Shown: in pieces, positions 48,155-58,220 of the stretch | Position numbering within the stretch: the first letter of the stretch is position 1 | How the letters are laid out: every line of letters begins with the position of its first letter | Assembly: GCF_038502225.1 (NCBI RefSeq) | Contig: NC_091374.1 | Coordinates: 11,774,981-11,838,980 of the forward strand | Direction: 5' to 3' | Origin: Cherax quadricarinatus | Taxonomy: Eukaryota; Arthropoda; Malacostraca; Decapoda; Parastacidae | DNA length: 64,000 bases | Program-made: the position numbers and the translations under genes | The notes under the pieces: generated by a model | What the model saw: the letters and a program-made list of their open reading frames with translations, nothing else | What the model was told of the DNA's origin: nothing | Databases searched by the model: none

Positions 48155-49060
48155 ATCGTGTCATTACGATTTATCGAACCTAGATAGCAATATTCAGCGT
48201 CATAACTAATGCTACAAGAAAGAAAATTTCTTCCTGGATTCTCCGTTCACTCTGGCTTTAATGGTTAACATCATTTTTTATATGGTAACCAAAAAAGCGG
48301 TCATTATAATTAGAGACAGATAAACAATTTCGTTTTGTTAGCCTTAAATACAGAATATAAACTAGTGAAAGCATAACCTACTCAGCACTGAGCCACTGAG
48401 TTCCACGATATGATAGTCACACCAGTCAAAAATAATTTAAAGCCGGCCGGAGATAACATAATTTTAAACACTCATCACTTTTAATACAAACTAAACTGGC
48501 AAAGCCACGATAATTTCCACACTAATACCACAGAGTGCAATCTTCTTTGTTGTTTTCATTGGACAGAATTGTATCCATGTGCCAACTGGCATTTTCTGGT
48601 GATAATGGTCAGATTCGTCCCGTTCTTCACGCTCTAATCAATTCCAACTGATTTTTTTTTACGTGTTACATTCCGGTGTGTTCGTATGAGGGGTGATTTT
48701 TATCGGTGATTGTAGAACATCCTTTGTTGTGAATTATGTTGGCTGGGATGAATTCTCTTTCTTCCTTTGTCTGTCTCATACCAACACTCTCTTCTTCATT
48801 CTTTTCCAGTCACATTCTTTATCTCTCCCTTTGCTTGTTTTTTTCCTCCCTTCCTCTCCTGAAGTTCGCTTTTGATCATCTTATCTCTTTTACAGCTTCT
48901 CTTACCTTTCTCATTTTCCTACTTTCTAGTTTTTACCTTTTACCTTGCAAGCAAATTTCATTTTTCTTTTTTCTTAAATGTTCACATTCCTTAGAAGTGT
49001 GTTCATTAGGTATTTTTATTTCTCCTCCGCAGTATGGGCAGTCACCAGTAAACTGATAGC
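48155..49060. other. non-coding, nothing recognised
   Basis: Pyrimidine-rich toward the right. Open frames at 48693-49056 are low complexity. Confidence 0.3.
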
Positions 49061-49063
49061 AGA

Positions 49064-49160
49064 CCGATCCAAGAATCTCGGGCGGAGGATCGAGCCTCTA
49101 TCACCCCTTGTACCGAATAACCCACACGGGTTTTGCACTTCGCAGAAATTATAATAATTT
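49064..49160 (+). mobile_element. possible SINE-like fragment
   Basis: GCGGAGGATCGAGCCTC has a B-box-like look. The following CCCACACGGGTTTTGCACTT and TATAATAATTTT resemble the tails at 12605 and 38303. Weak. Confidence 0.3.
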
Positions 49161-49164
49161 TCCC

Positions 49165-49166
<2 letters not shown>

Positions 49167-49215
<49 letters not shown>

Positions 49216-49290
49216 CATCCTCACCTTTCTCTCGCTACTATGCTCTCATAACTCCCCCCCCTTTCTCTTTCTCTCTCTCTCTCTCTCCCT
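49167..49290. repeat. (CT)n microsatellites
   Basis: CT arrays at 49167-49212 and 49263-49290, separated by pyrimidine-rich sequence. Confidence 0.9.
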
Positions 49291-49364
49291 ACCCCCCCTC
49301 TCCGTGTGTTCACACCTGACCTATAATCTACCATATTTGTTCCAGAAATTCGAGAGTAAATATT

Positions 49365-49415
49365 GTAAGGCTACGTTTCGCTCGCCCGAAGCGAAACGGA
49401 GGCTAAATAAAATAT
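49365..49415. repeat. short inverted repeat with GAAACG core
   Basis: GGCTACGTTTCGCT and AGCGAAACGGAGGCT form a hairpin of about 14-bp arms. The word GAAACG is shared with the hammerhead-like families, but no CUGANGA partner is visible. Confidence 0.4.
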
Positions 49416-49697
49416 TGGGTGTTTCCATTTACTGATATTTCTCACCGGTGTATTCCTAACTACCATTTTCTCAAACAAGATTGTGAAAGCCCCAGCTGTT
49501 GTATTTCACACGAAAACCCTAGTGAGAAATGATTATACACAGCACACTTACTATATTGTGTTTATTTGCTGCCTTTATGTAGTAGTTTAATCCACCAATA
49601 ATTGAAGAGTAGCAGAGCGAGTTGAAGCAACTGAGGAAAAAAGTATCTGAACTCAAGGATTGACAAGTCTTCGTTGAAAGTGTGTGTATGAAAGTTA

Positions 49698-49718
49698 TAT
49701 ATATATATTATATTATAT

Positions 49719-49787
<69 letters not shown>
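49698..49787. repeat. (AT)n microsatellite
   Basis: AT array at the truncated 5' end of the long CR1-like copy. Confidence 0.95.
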
Positions 49788-49793
<6 letters not shown>

Positions 49794-51591
49794 GATAATT
49801 GCAGTAATGTACAACCCACCACAGAACTGCAGGAGGCCAAGAGAAGAATACGATGAGAGCAACAGAGCAATGATCGACACACTAGCCGAGGTGGCCAGGA
49901 GAGCACACTTGGGGGGAGCAAAGTTACTAGTTATGGGTGATTTCAATCACAAAGAGATTGACTGGGAAAACCTGGAGCCCCATGGGGGTCCCGAAACATG
50001 GAGAGCCAAGATGATGGATGTGGTACTGGAAAACCTCATGCATCAACATGTTAGAGACACTACCAGAGAGAGAGGAGAGGATGAACCAGCAAGGCTGGAC
50101 CTTGTATTCACCATGAGTAGCTCGGACATCGAGGGTATCGTGTATGAAAGGCCCCTGGGAGCTAGTGATCATGTGGTTCTGTGCTTCGACTACATAGTTG
50201 AGCTCCAGGTGGAGAGAGTAGCAGGAATAGGCTGGGAAAAACCAAACTACAAAAGGGGGAATTACTCAGGCATGAGGAACTTCCTTCAAGACACTCAGTG
50301 GGAGAGGGAACTGACAGGAAAACCAGTACAAGAAATGATGGACTATGTAGCAACAAAATGCAAGGAGGCAGAGGAGAGGTTTGTTCCCAAGGGAAACAGA
50401 AATAATGGGAAGAACAGAACGAGTCCTTGGTTCACCCAAAGGTGTAGGGAGGCAAAAACTAGGTGTACTAGAGAATGGAAAAGGTACAGAAGACAGAGAA
50501 CTCAGGAAAATAAAGAAGTCAGCCGAAGAGCCAGAAACGAATATGCACAGATAAGAAGGGAGGCTCAGAGACAATATGAAAATGACATAGCATCAAAAGT
50601 AAAGACTGACCCGAAGCTGTTGTACAGCCACATCAGGAGGAAAACAACAGTCAAGGACCAGGTAATCAGACTGAGGAAGGGTGATGGGGAATTTACAAGA
50701 AACGACCAAGAGGTATGTCAGGAGCTCAACACAAGATTTAAAGAGGTATTTACAGTGGAAACCAGTAGGACTCCAGGAAATCAGAACAGGGGGGCACACC
50801 AGCAAGTGCTGGATGAGGTACATATAACCAAGGAGGAGGTGAAGAAGCTGCTATGCGAACTTGACACCTCAAAGGCGGTGGGACCAGACAACATCTCTCC
50901 ATGGGTCCTTAAAGAGGGAGCAGAGATATTGTGCGAGCCATTAACAAAGATCTTCAACACATCATTTGAAACTGGGCAACTCCCTGAGGTATGGAAAATG
51001 GCAAATGTAGTCCCAATTTTTAAAAAGGGAGACAGACATGAGGCACTAAACTACAGACCTGTATCACTAACGTGTATAGTATGCAAGGTCATGGAGAAGA
51101 TCATCAAGAGGAGAGTGGTGGGGCACCTGGAAAGAAACAAGTGTATAATTGACAACCAGCACGGTTTCAGGGAAGGAAAATCCTGTGTCACAAACCTACT
51201 AGAGTTTTATGACAAGGTGACAGAAGTAAGACAAGAGAGAGAGGGGTGGATCGACTGCATATTTTTGGACTGCAAGAAGGCCTTCGACACAGTTCCTCAC
51301 AAGAGGTTACTGCAAAAGCTAGAGGATCATGCACACATAACAGGAAAGGCACTGCAATGGATCAGAGAATACCTGACAGGGAGGCAACAACGAGTCATGG
51401 TACGCGACGAGGCGTCAGAGTGGGCGCCTGTGACAAGCGGGGTTCCACAGGGGTCAGTCCTAGGACCTGTGCTGTTCTTGGTATATGTGAACGACATAAC
51501 GGAAGGGATAGACTCAGAAGTGTACTTGTTTGCAGATGATGCGAAGTTAATGAGAAGAATCAAATCGGATGAGGATCAGGCAGGACTATAA
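49788..51591 (+). CDS. CR1-like endonuclease-reverse transcriptase, long open frame ending at a premature stop
   Basis: About 600 real residues. The first 34 or so of the computed frame are AT-array translation and should be ignored. Endonuclease: VIIAVMYNPPQNC (Tyr motif), LLVMGDFNHKEIDW (Asp-Asn) and LGASDHVVLCFDY (catalytic Asp-His). Linker: SPWFTQRCREAKTRC. RT: DTSKAVGPDNISPWVLKEGA, VVPIFKKGDRHEALNYRPVS, HGFREGKSCVTNLL, WIDCIFLDCKKAFDTVPHKR, VTSGVPQGSVLGPVLFLVYV and LFADDAKLM (near residue 616 of the computed frame). It ends at TAA (51589-51591) where the 41-kb copy has CAA, so a single C-to-T change truncates it. Confidence 0.85.
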
Positions 51592-52330
51592 AGAGACCTG
51601 GACAGGCTACAAGCCTGGTCCAGCAACTGGCTCCTTGAATTTAACCCTGCCAAATGCAAAGTCATGAAGATTGGGGAAGGGCAAAGAAGACCGCAGACAC
51701 AATATAGTTTAGATGGCCAAAGACTGCAAACCTCACTGAAGGAAAAAGATCTGGGGGTGAGTATAACACCGAGCATATCTCCTGAGGCGCACATCAATCA
51801 GATAACTGCTGCAGCATACGGGCGCCTGGCAAACCTACGGATAGCGTTCCGATACCTCAGTAAGGATTCGTTTAAGACTGTATACCATTTACGTCAGGCC
51901 CATACTGGAGTATGCAGCACCGGTTTGGAATCCACACCTAGTCAAGCACGTCAAGAAATTAGAGAAAGTGCAAAGGTTTGCAACAAGACTAGTCCCAGAG
52001 CTACGGGGATTGTCCTACGAAGAAAGGATGAGGGAAATCGGCCTGACGACACTGGAGGACAGGAGGGTCAGGGGAGACATGATAACGACATATAAAATAC
52101 TGCGCGGAATAGACAAGGTGGACGAAGACGGGATGTTCCAGAGAAGGGACACAGACACAAGAGGTCACAATTGGAAGTTGAAGACTCAGATGAATCAAAG
52201 GGATGTTAGGAAGTATTTCTTCAGTCAGAGTAGTCAGGCCGTGGAATAGCCTAGAAAGTGACGTAGTGGAGGCGGGAACCATACATAGTTTTAAGGCGAG
52301 GTATGATAAAGCTCATGGGGCAGGGAAAGA
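51592..52330 (+). pseudogene. CR1-like RT C-terminal region, frameshifted
   Basis: After the premature stop the same frame continues RDLDRLQAWSSNWLLEFNPA to about 51880, where one base is missing. A second frame then carries LEYAAPVWNPHLVKHVKKLE and LSYEERMREIGLTTLEDR. A second deletion near 52225 disrupts the final KWNSL block. Confidence 0.75.
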
Positions 52331-52419
52331 GAGGACCTAGTAGCAATCAGCGAAGAGGCGGGGCCAGGAGCTGTGAATCGACCCCTGCAACCACAAATAA
52401 GTGAGTACAAATAGGTGAG

Positions 52420-52433
52420 TACACACACACACG

Positions 52434-52506
<73 letters not shown>
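52420..52506. repeat. (AC)n microsatellite
   Basis: AC array continuing from the CR1-like tail GTGAGTAC. Confidence 0.95.
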
Positions 52507-52508
<2 letters not shown>

Positions 52509-52524
52509 CTCAGAAAGAGAGAGT

Positions 52525-52645
52525 GAGTGAGGGAGAGTGACCTAGTAGCGATCAGTGAAGAGGCGGGGCCAGGAGCTCGGACTCGACCCCCGCAACCTCA
52601 ACTAGGTGAGTACACACACGCCCGCCCGCCCGCGCGCGCGCAAAG
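52525..52645 (+). mobile_element. CR1-like LINE 3' tail, very short copy
   Basis: GTGACCTAGTAGCGATCAGT, GGCGGGGCCAGGAGCTCGG, CTAGGTGAGTAC then ACACACGCCCGCCCGCGCGC. An end-only copy about 90 bp long, directly after the AC array of the longer copy. Confidence 0.7.
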
Positions 52646-52649
52646 TATT

Positions 52650-52965
52650 CAAAATGCGCGGACGTATACACCCTTTGCGTATCCCTCTTCAGTAATGACA
52701 GCTGACTTGTGATACTAGATTTTACTTTAACGACTCCCCAAGTACTTTCTTGGTAGCGTGACGGGTCTGAGTAGCGATGTGGTGTAAGTTGTTCGTGTTC
52801 AGTTGTAATTACAGGCAGCACGAGCTTGGTGTTAGCTCACTCGGTTGGCTGTATTTACCTAGTAGTGGTTGAGATATTCGAGGCTTGGATCCTGGCCCCG
52901 CCTCTCGGTAACTTGCGAACGATGGCACTATTCTAGGCCAGAAGAATGATACTTGTGCAACATTT
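52650..52965. other. non-coding; small CR1-tail-like fragment
   Basis: 52850-52915 (TTTACCTAGTAGTGGTTG, CCTGGCCCCGCCTCTCGG) resembles the minus-strand 3' end of a CR1-type LINE. Nothing else recognised. Confidence 0.35.
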
Positions 52966-52969
52966 AGGA

Positions 52970-53060
52970 ATCTTAACTGTCGAAACGTTTCGCCAGCCAG
53001 TGGCTTCTTCAGTCCAGTGCAGAGAAGAACCGTGGAAGATTAGGAGAATGAGGTAATCAG
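52970..53060 (-). mobile_element. hammerhead-bearing repeat, family F4 fragment
   Basis: TTAACTGTCGAAACGTTTCG, CCAGCCAGTGGCTTCTTCAG and CCAGTGCAGAGAAGAACC. No long inverted repeat or flanking duplication is evident. It carries a ribozyme-like core on the minus strand. Confidence 0.55.
52987..53012 (-). ncRNA. hammerhead-ribozyme-like core (CUGAAGA type)
   Basis: The minus strand reads CUGAAGA, A, stem GCCA/UGGC with loop CUGGC, then GAAAC. All fixed positions of the hammerhead core (CUGANGA and GAAA) are met; one unpaired A sits between the core and stem II. Stem III could be formed by ACGUUUCG only with a partner that I have not located. Confidence 0.55.
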
Positions 53061-53064
53061 TCCC

Positions 53065-53635
53065 TCAGCTTGGAGTCGATGTGTTCAGTCCATCAGTCTT
53101 GAGAAAAGTACAGCATATGCTCTGAGAAGTGACTTAGGTACTAGGCATCTTCGGCCCCTACTTATAGTCTCTCTCCACCCTCTCTGTTTCAAGTCAGATA
53201 GTTACTAACCATCCTCAGACTGAAGTATCAATCCATGGAGTCCTCTGAGCTTCTTGTAATTATACCCTCTTCGTTATCCTATCGTATAGTGTTGTAAGCT
53301 TTCATGCTTGGGGATTCAAGGTTAGGCTCTTGTAATGTACATTACTCGTGATTGCAGCAGTTAATGTGCTTCCTCCATGGTCACGTCTGTGAGGAACGAG
53401 GAGCTATTAGAATGAAGTGAGGAGGGGGGAAGTATACACAACTTACTTCCTGCTATGCACATTATTCTTCTTAGACATAAAGTAATGTCTTGCACTTCCA
53501 TATTTCTTGCCCCCCTCTTCCCCCGACACACAGTCTAATGAATTAAAAGAGGAGGTAGTAAATGCTATAACCATTGGAAATTAAATAAAAATATTTATCA
53601 CTGAAGATTTGACGTGAATATGTTACACTGAAAAT
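53065..53635. other. non-coding, nothing recognised
   Basis: No gene or shared repeat recognised. Confidence 0.3.
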
Positions 53636-53640
53636 GCGAC

Positions 53641-53688
53641 ATTTCTAGAGCTACAGGAGCATAGCTATGCTCTTGTAGCTTAAGAAAT
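53641..53688. repeat. imperfect palindrome
   Basis: AGCTACAGGAGCATAG followed by CTATGCTCTTGTAGCT, extended by ATTTCT and AAGAAAT on the outside. A near-perfect hairpin with almost no loop. Confidence 0.7.
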
Positions 53689-53889
53689 GTGATCACAAAT
53701 AGGTTATTCCAAATTATTTGTTCTCTACACGACAGCTGCTTCCGGATAACACAAATATACATTAGTAAACAACCTGGGGAAATTCATGTCATTTACCCTA
53801 GCAGCGCCTTGCCTGCCATTCAGCCTCCCAGCTATTCATCAGGATACAAAGGCGTGCTTCCTACGGTAATGAAAAGACACAGCTGCAGA

Positions 53890-53965
53890 GCTGGCTTTTA
53901 TTGTGACTACATTTCGCTCTGCGAGGAATCTTATCAAGTCAGTGATTGATAAAGTTTGCTTTGCA
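53890..53965 (-). mobile_element. hairpin family F1-like fragment with hammerhead-like core
   Basis: GGCTTTTATTGTGACTAC, ATTTCGCTCTGCGAGG and CTTATCAAGTC, then GTGATTGATAAAG. The minus strand at 53911-53938 reads C, UUGAUAA, G, a weak stem AUUC/GAGC, then GAAAU. Core positions are kept, but stem II is weakened. Confidence 0.45.
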
Positions 53966-54074
53966 TCTGTGTCTTCGATGCTCGTCATCTGAAGACGTGT
54001 GTCATGTAGTTTCCTCACCCTAATGGTTACGATTTATTTTCTTTCTGCAATGTGTGTCCTCTTAAATCTTGTCT

Positions 54075-54275
54075 AAAAATAAATAACAAAAAGGCACAAT
54101 ACCGTGACTGGAACGATACACAAATAACCCGCACATAAAAGAGAGAAGCTTACGACGACGTTTCGGTCCGACTTGGACCATTGACAACGTCAATGACAGT
54201 GACTTTGTCAATGGTCCAAGTCGGATCGTTACGTCGTCGTAAACTTCTCTCTTTTATGTGCGGGTTATTTGTGTA
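54075..54275. mobile_element. hairpin element, family F2, with 12-bp flanking repeat
   Basis: GGCACAATACCGTGACTGG, AGAGAAGCTTACGACGACG, TTTCGGTCCGACTTGGACC on the left; the complementary right arm ends in TTTATGTGCGGGTTATTTGT. TAAATCTTGTCT stands at 54063-54074 and 54276-54287, a perfect 12-bp candidate target-site duplication. Non-coding. Confidence 0.75.
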
Positions 54276-54289
54276 TAAATCTTGTCTGT

Positions 54290-56589
54290 TCCGTTTTTTA
54301 CAATTTTCCGTCTTCTGCCCGCCCTCTCCGTCCTCTTTTTTCACATGTTTAATTTTACTTCTCGTATTGTTTATTCTTAACATTACGTTCTCTACTTTCT
54401 GCAATTTATCTCCATTATCCACTTAATATCCCAGTCAATCCTCTAGTTCGCAAGTTCTTCCTCATGTCTCATTTCCCCTGACCATTTTTTCTCGACTCTT
54501 CTGCGTCTTTCTACGTAAATTCTACCTCAGCTTGATCTTAGTCTTTCTCCTTCTCATCTTCCTTAGTCTTTCTCCTCTTCGTCGTTGGGTATGTATCTGT
54601 ATAAATGCTGAGAGTTGCTTTAATTCGTTTTAAGAATTTAAGTGTTCTAGGCTCGTGGTGAACAGGTTACTTTCATCTTTAATAACCCTCGTATAATCGA
54701 TAGGCTTTAGACCCCAATTTGGCTCTTTCTGTTTCAAGCCTCTCTATCCTCTTTCTCCTGCTTTTTCTCTTCCTCTTCTTTCTTCTTGCTTAAACCTCCT
54801 TCAAGGTACAACAGCCATGCAGGAACCACGGTGGCTATCTGGGTTCTTGAGTTAGGAGGCACGCAACTTCCATTTGTCTAGAGCCACGGGAAAAGTGTGA
54901 AGGAGTTCTCAGCCCCTGAGGCACGCTGCTACGACACACTGTGACCCTGTATGCTGGTGGAATGTTAATGGCCAGATAACGGAAGGAGGAGGAAGAGGAG
55001 AAAGAGGAGAAAGAGGAGAGGGAGGAGCAGGTGCGAATGAGAGTAGAGGAAAGATTAATGGTTGAGCAAAGGCAGATTTAGGGTAAAATATGGAGAAATA
55101 GGGGAAGTAAAGTAAAGGGAAGGAGAACGGTGTAGAAGAAATATAAATGGGAGTAAAGGAAAGTAGATGTTATAGTAGAAGAAAGATTGGTACAGAAACT
55201 GAATAAGGTGAGTAAAAGGAGGCAAGAGGTAAATAAATGGGGTTAGGAGAGACGAGCAGAGAATACGGAAATTAGAGATCAAAAGGAGGTTAGGAGGTGG
55301 GATGGAGAGTATTTGTGAAGAATAAGGAAAAAATTATGAACAGAAGAGAAAGAATATCAGTAGATGTTTGTAAAAGAATACGTCAGTGCTGAGAGTTATT
55401 ATAAGCTTTACGAACCTATGTCTGTATATACATGTACTCTAATGTGTTAAGCGGCACGTAAGATCCCCTCTGAGCAGAGCTCAGACCTCTTCGTCACAAT
55501 TATCCTCAAAGATTTGTTAAGTTATACCATGACTTAAGGAAAGTTCCTGGACTTCACCTTACGAAACAAAGCAAATGTGATAGTAATTATAGACAAGGTA
55601 GATTATAGTGGATCAATGAACATGTTAGAAGACGGAAGAACGTAGGTGCCTCTTAAAGAACGCACCGTGAAGATAGTCTGAGCTGAAACCCGAGTAAGTA
55701 TCGTGCTTAGAGGGTCTGAAAATATACGCATTCATAAACATTCATTATAAATGCGAGGTTTACTGTAACACTCTTGTGTACAGCTTGTGACGGAAATGTA
55801 TCGCAAAGAACTTCGTAAGAAAGGAAATGACTTTTGACTAATTAATATAAGGAAGGTGCACGTCAGCGCCAGCACACACTCCAGCGTCGAGCAGCAGCTC
55901 AGCCCAACACTCCATTGCCTCTCAGGTCCTCAAGCACGTCTCAAGACAAAGGAGTAACGAAGAAAGAATAAATTAACGAAAGTGTGACAAGAAAATGTAA
56001 GAAAAAGATAAAGACACGTTTAAGACATTTTTTTTTTCTCGTACGTGAGACCAGTTCCGGAATATTCAGCAACGGTGTGAAGCTCTCAGCGAGTCAGACA
56101 CATAACTTTAAAGTCCAAAGAGATATCCAGACGGGTGCCACAGATGATGTAAATGAGCTACGAGATCTAGGCCTCTCCCCTCTCTCTCTTACAGTACGAT
56201 CAACAGTGAATAAAAGATGTGATTATAACCTACACAAATATTCCAAACGAAAAATCAGTAGAAACCACACACCAAGATGAGCCACAGATATATAATATAT
56301 AGGAAAGCTATTTTTTTTAATATGGGTTGTGAAAAATGCGTGACAGAAGGCTCTGGACATTGATAAAGTACTAGCTGATTCTCTGGATATTTTAAAAGTA
56401 CATATCATAAAGTTATTTCGCGTTAGTCGGTTGAAATTTTAGAGGCGGAGCCAAGAGGCTACAGTTAACTCGCCTTCCGAAACTAGAAGCGATAATCTTA
56501 AGCTTCAACAAAAGCATGATAATCTTAGGCTTCAACAAAAGCAGATAAAATCATGGATGACTTCTAAAAACATAGGTGAGTAAGAACTT

Positions 56590-56590
<1 letters not shown>
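54290..56590. other. non-coding, nothing convincing
   Basis: Pyrimidine-rich to about 54780, purine-rich from about 54970 to 55350. No coding motif or shared repeat recognised. Confidence 0.3.
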
Positions 56591-56593
<3 letters not shown>

Positions 56594-56663
<70 letters not shown>

Positions 56664-56689
56664 AACACACACACACACACACACACACA
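56594..56689. repeat. (CT)n then (AC)n microsatellite
   Basis: CT to about 56650, then AC with one CAAA interruption. Confidence 0.95.
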
Positions 56690-56880
56690 ATTTCCCCAAC
56701 ACATTACAAAACAAGGGATGAGTTACCACCAGCCAATACATACATAATATTTCGCATCAAAGCCGTAGCCATCCACACCTCGCATACTCTGCCTTGATTA
56801 ATCGACCCCCACAAGCCCGTGAGGTTCTCCGAGGCAAGTACCACCTGAACCATGAGCTCCAATCCGATGAAACAAGATAT

Positions 56881-56900
56881 ATAATTATATATATATATAG
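56881..56900. repeat. short (AT)n at RTE 5' end
   Basis: ATATAATTATATATATATAT immediately before the 5' leader of the long RTE element. Confidence 0.85.
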
Positions 56901-57300
56901 GTTGGTAGACAGCAACCACCCAGGGAGGTACTACCGTCCTGTCAAGTGAGTGTAAAACGAAAGCCTGTAATTGTTTTACGTGATGATAGGATTGCTGGTG
57001 TCTTTTGTCTGTCTCATAAATATGCAAGATTACAGGTACGTCTTGCTACTTCTACTTACACTTAGGTCACACTACACATACATGTACACGTTTATTTATA
57101 CACACTCATCTAAGTTTTCTTTGATTTTATCTTAATAGTTCTTGGTCTTATTACTTTTCCTTTTATATCCATGGGGAAGTGGAATAAGAATCTTTCCTCC
57201 GTAAGCCATGCGTGTTGTAAAAGTCAACTAAAATGCCGGGAACAATGGGCTAGTAACCCCTTTTCCTGTAAAGATTACTAAAAAGAATAAGAAGAAGAAA
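56900..57300 (+). promoter_or_regulatory. RTE 5' leader
   Basis: Non-coding leader shared with the short derivative at 35.23-35.56 kb (GGTTGGTAGACAGC, GGGAGGTACTACCGTCCTG). In autonomous LINEs this region holds the internal promoter. No promoter motif was identified here, so the role is by analogy. Confidence 0.4.
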
Positions 57301-58220
57301 ATTGTCAAAGTGGGAAGTCTGAATGTGCGTGGATGTTGTGCAAATGATAAGAAAGAGATGATTGTGGATGTTATGAATGAGAAGAAACTGGATGTCCTGG
57401 CTTTAAGTGAAACAAAGCTGAAGGGGGTGGGAAAGTTTCGATGGAGAGGAATAAATGGGATTAGGTCAGGGGTTTCAAATAGAGCTAAAGAAGGAGTAGC
57501 AATAATGTTGAAGGATAAGCTATGGCAGGAAAAGAGGGACTACAAATGTATAAATTCAAGGATTATGTAGAGTAAAATAAAGATTGGATGTGAAAAGTGG
57601 GTTATAGTAAGCGTGTATGCACCTGGAGAAGAGAGAAGTGTAGAGGAGAGAGAGAGATTCTGGGAAATGTTGAGTGAATGCGTGGGGAGTTTTGAATCAA
57701 GTGTGAGAGTAATGGTGGTTGGGGATTTCAATGCTAAAGTGGGTAAAAATGTTATGGAGGGAGTAGTAGGTAAATTTGGGGTGCCAGGGGTAAATGTAAA
57801 TGGGGAGCCTTTAATTGAGCTATGTGTAGAAAGAAATTTGGTAATAAGTAATACATATTTTATGAAAAAGAGGATAAATATACAAGGTATGATGTAGCAC
57901 GTAATGAAAGTAGTTTGTTAGATTATGTATTGGTGGATAAAAGGTTGATGGGTAGGCTCCAGGATGTACATGTTTATAGAGGGACAACTGATATATCGGA
58001 TCATTATTTAGTTGTAGCTACAGTTAGAGTAAGAGGTAGATGGGAAAAGAGGAAGGTGGCAACAACAAGTAAGAGGGAGGTGAAAATGTATAAACTAAGG
58101 GAGGAGGAAGTTCGGGCGAGATATAAGCGACTATTGGCAGAAAGGTGGGCTAGTGCAAAGATGAGTAGTGGGGGGGGGGGTGAAGAGGGTTGGAATAGTT
58201 TTAAAAATGCAGTATTATAA
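57301..58220 (+). pseudogene. RTE endonuclease, broken
   Basis: 57310-57570: SLNVRGCC, LALSETKLKGVG (catalytic Glu); stop TAG at 57568. 57600-57897: VIVSVYAP, VMVVGDFNAKVG (Asp-Asn); frameshift after KKRIN. 57915-58220: MLDYVLVDKRLM, DISDHYLVVA (Asp-His). A run of ten G near 58171-58180 and the stop at 58218 mark the end of this part. All endonuclease motifs survive in pieces. Confidence 0.8.

Larger units (their letters stand above)
49788..52418 (+). mobile_element. CR1-like LINE, longest copy, 5'-truncated
   Basis: Endonuclease C-terminal part, reverse transcriptase and 3' region, ending AAATAAGTGAGTAC then AAATAGGTGAGTAC and (AC)n. The tail word is present twice, suggesting tandem tail units primed during insertion. 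The 5' end stops in endonuclease at an AT array. Confidence 0.9.
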
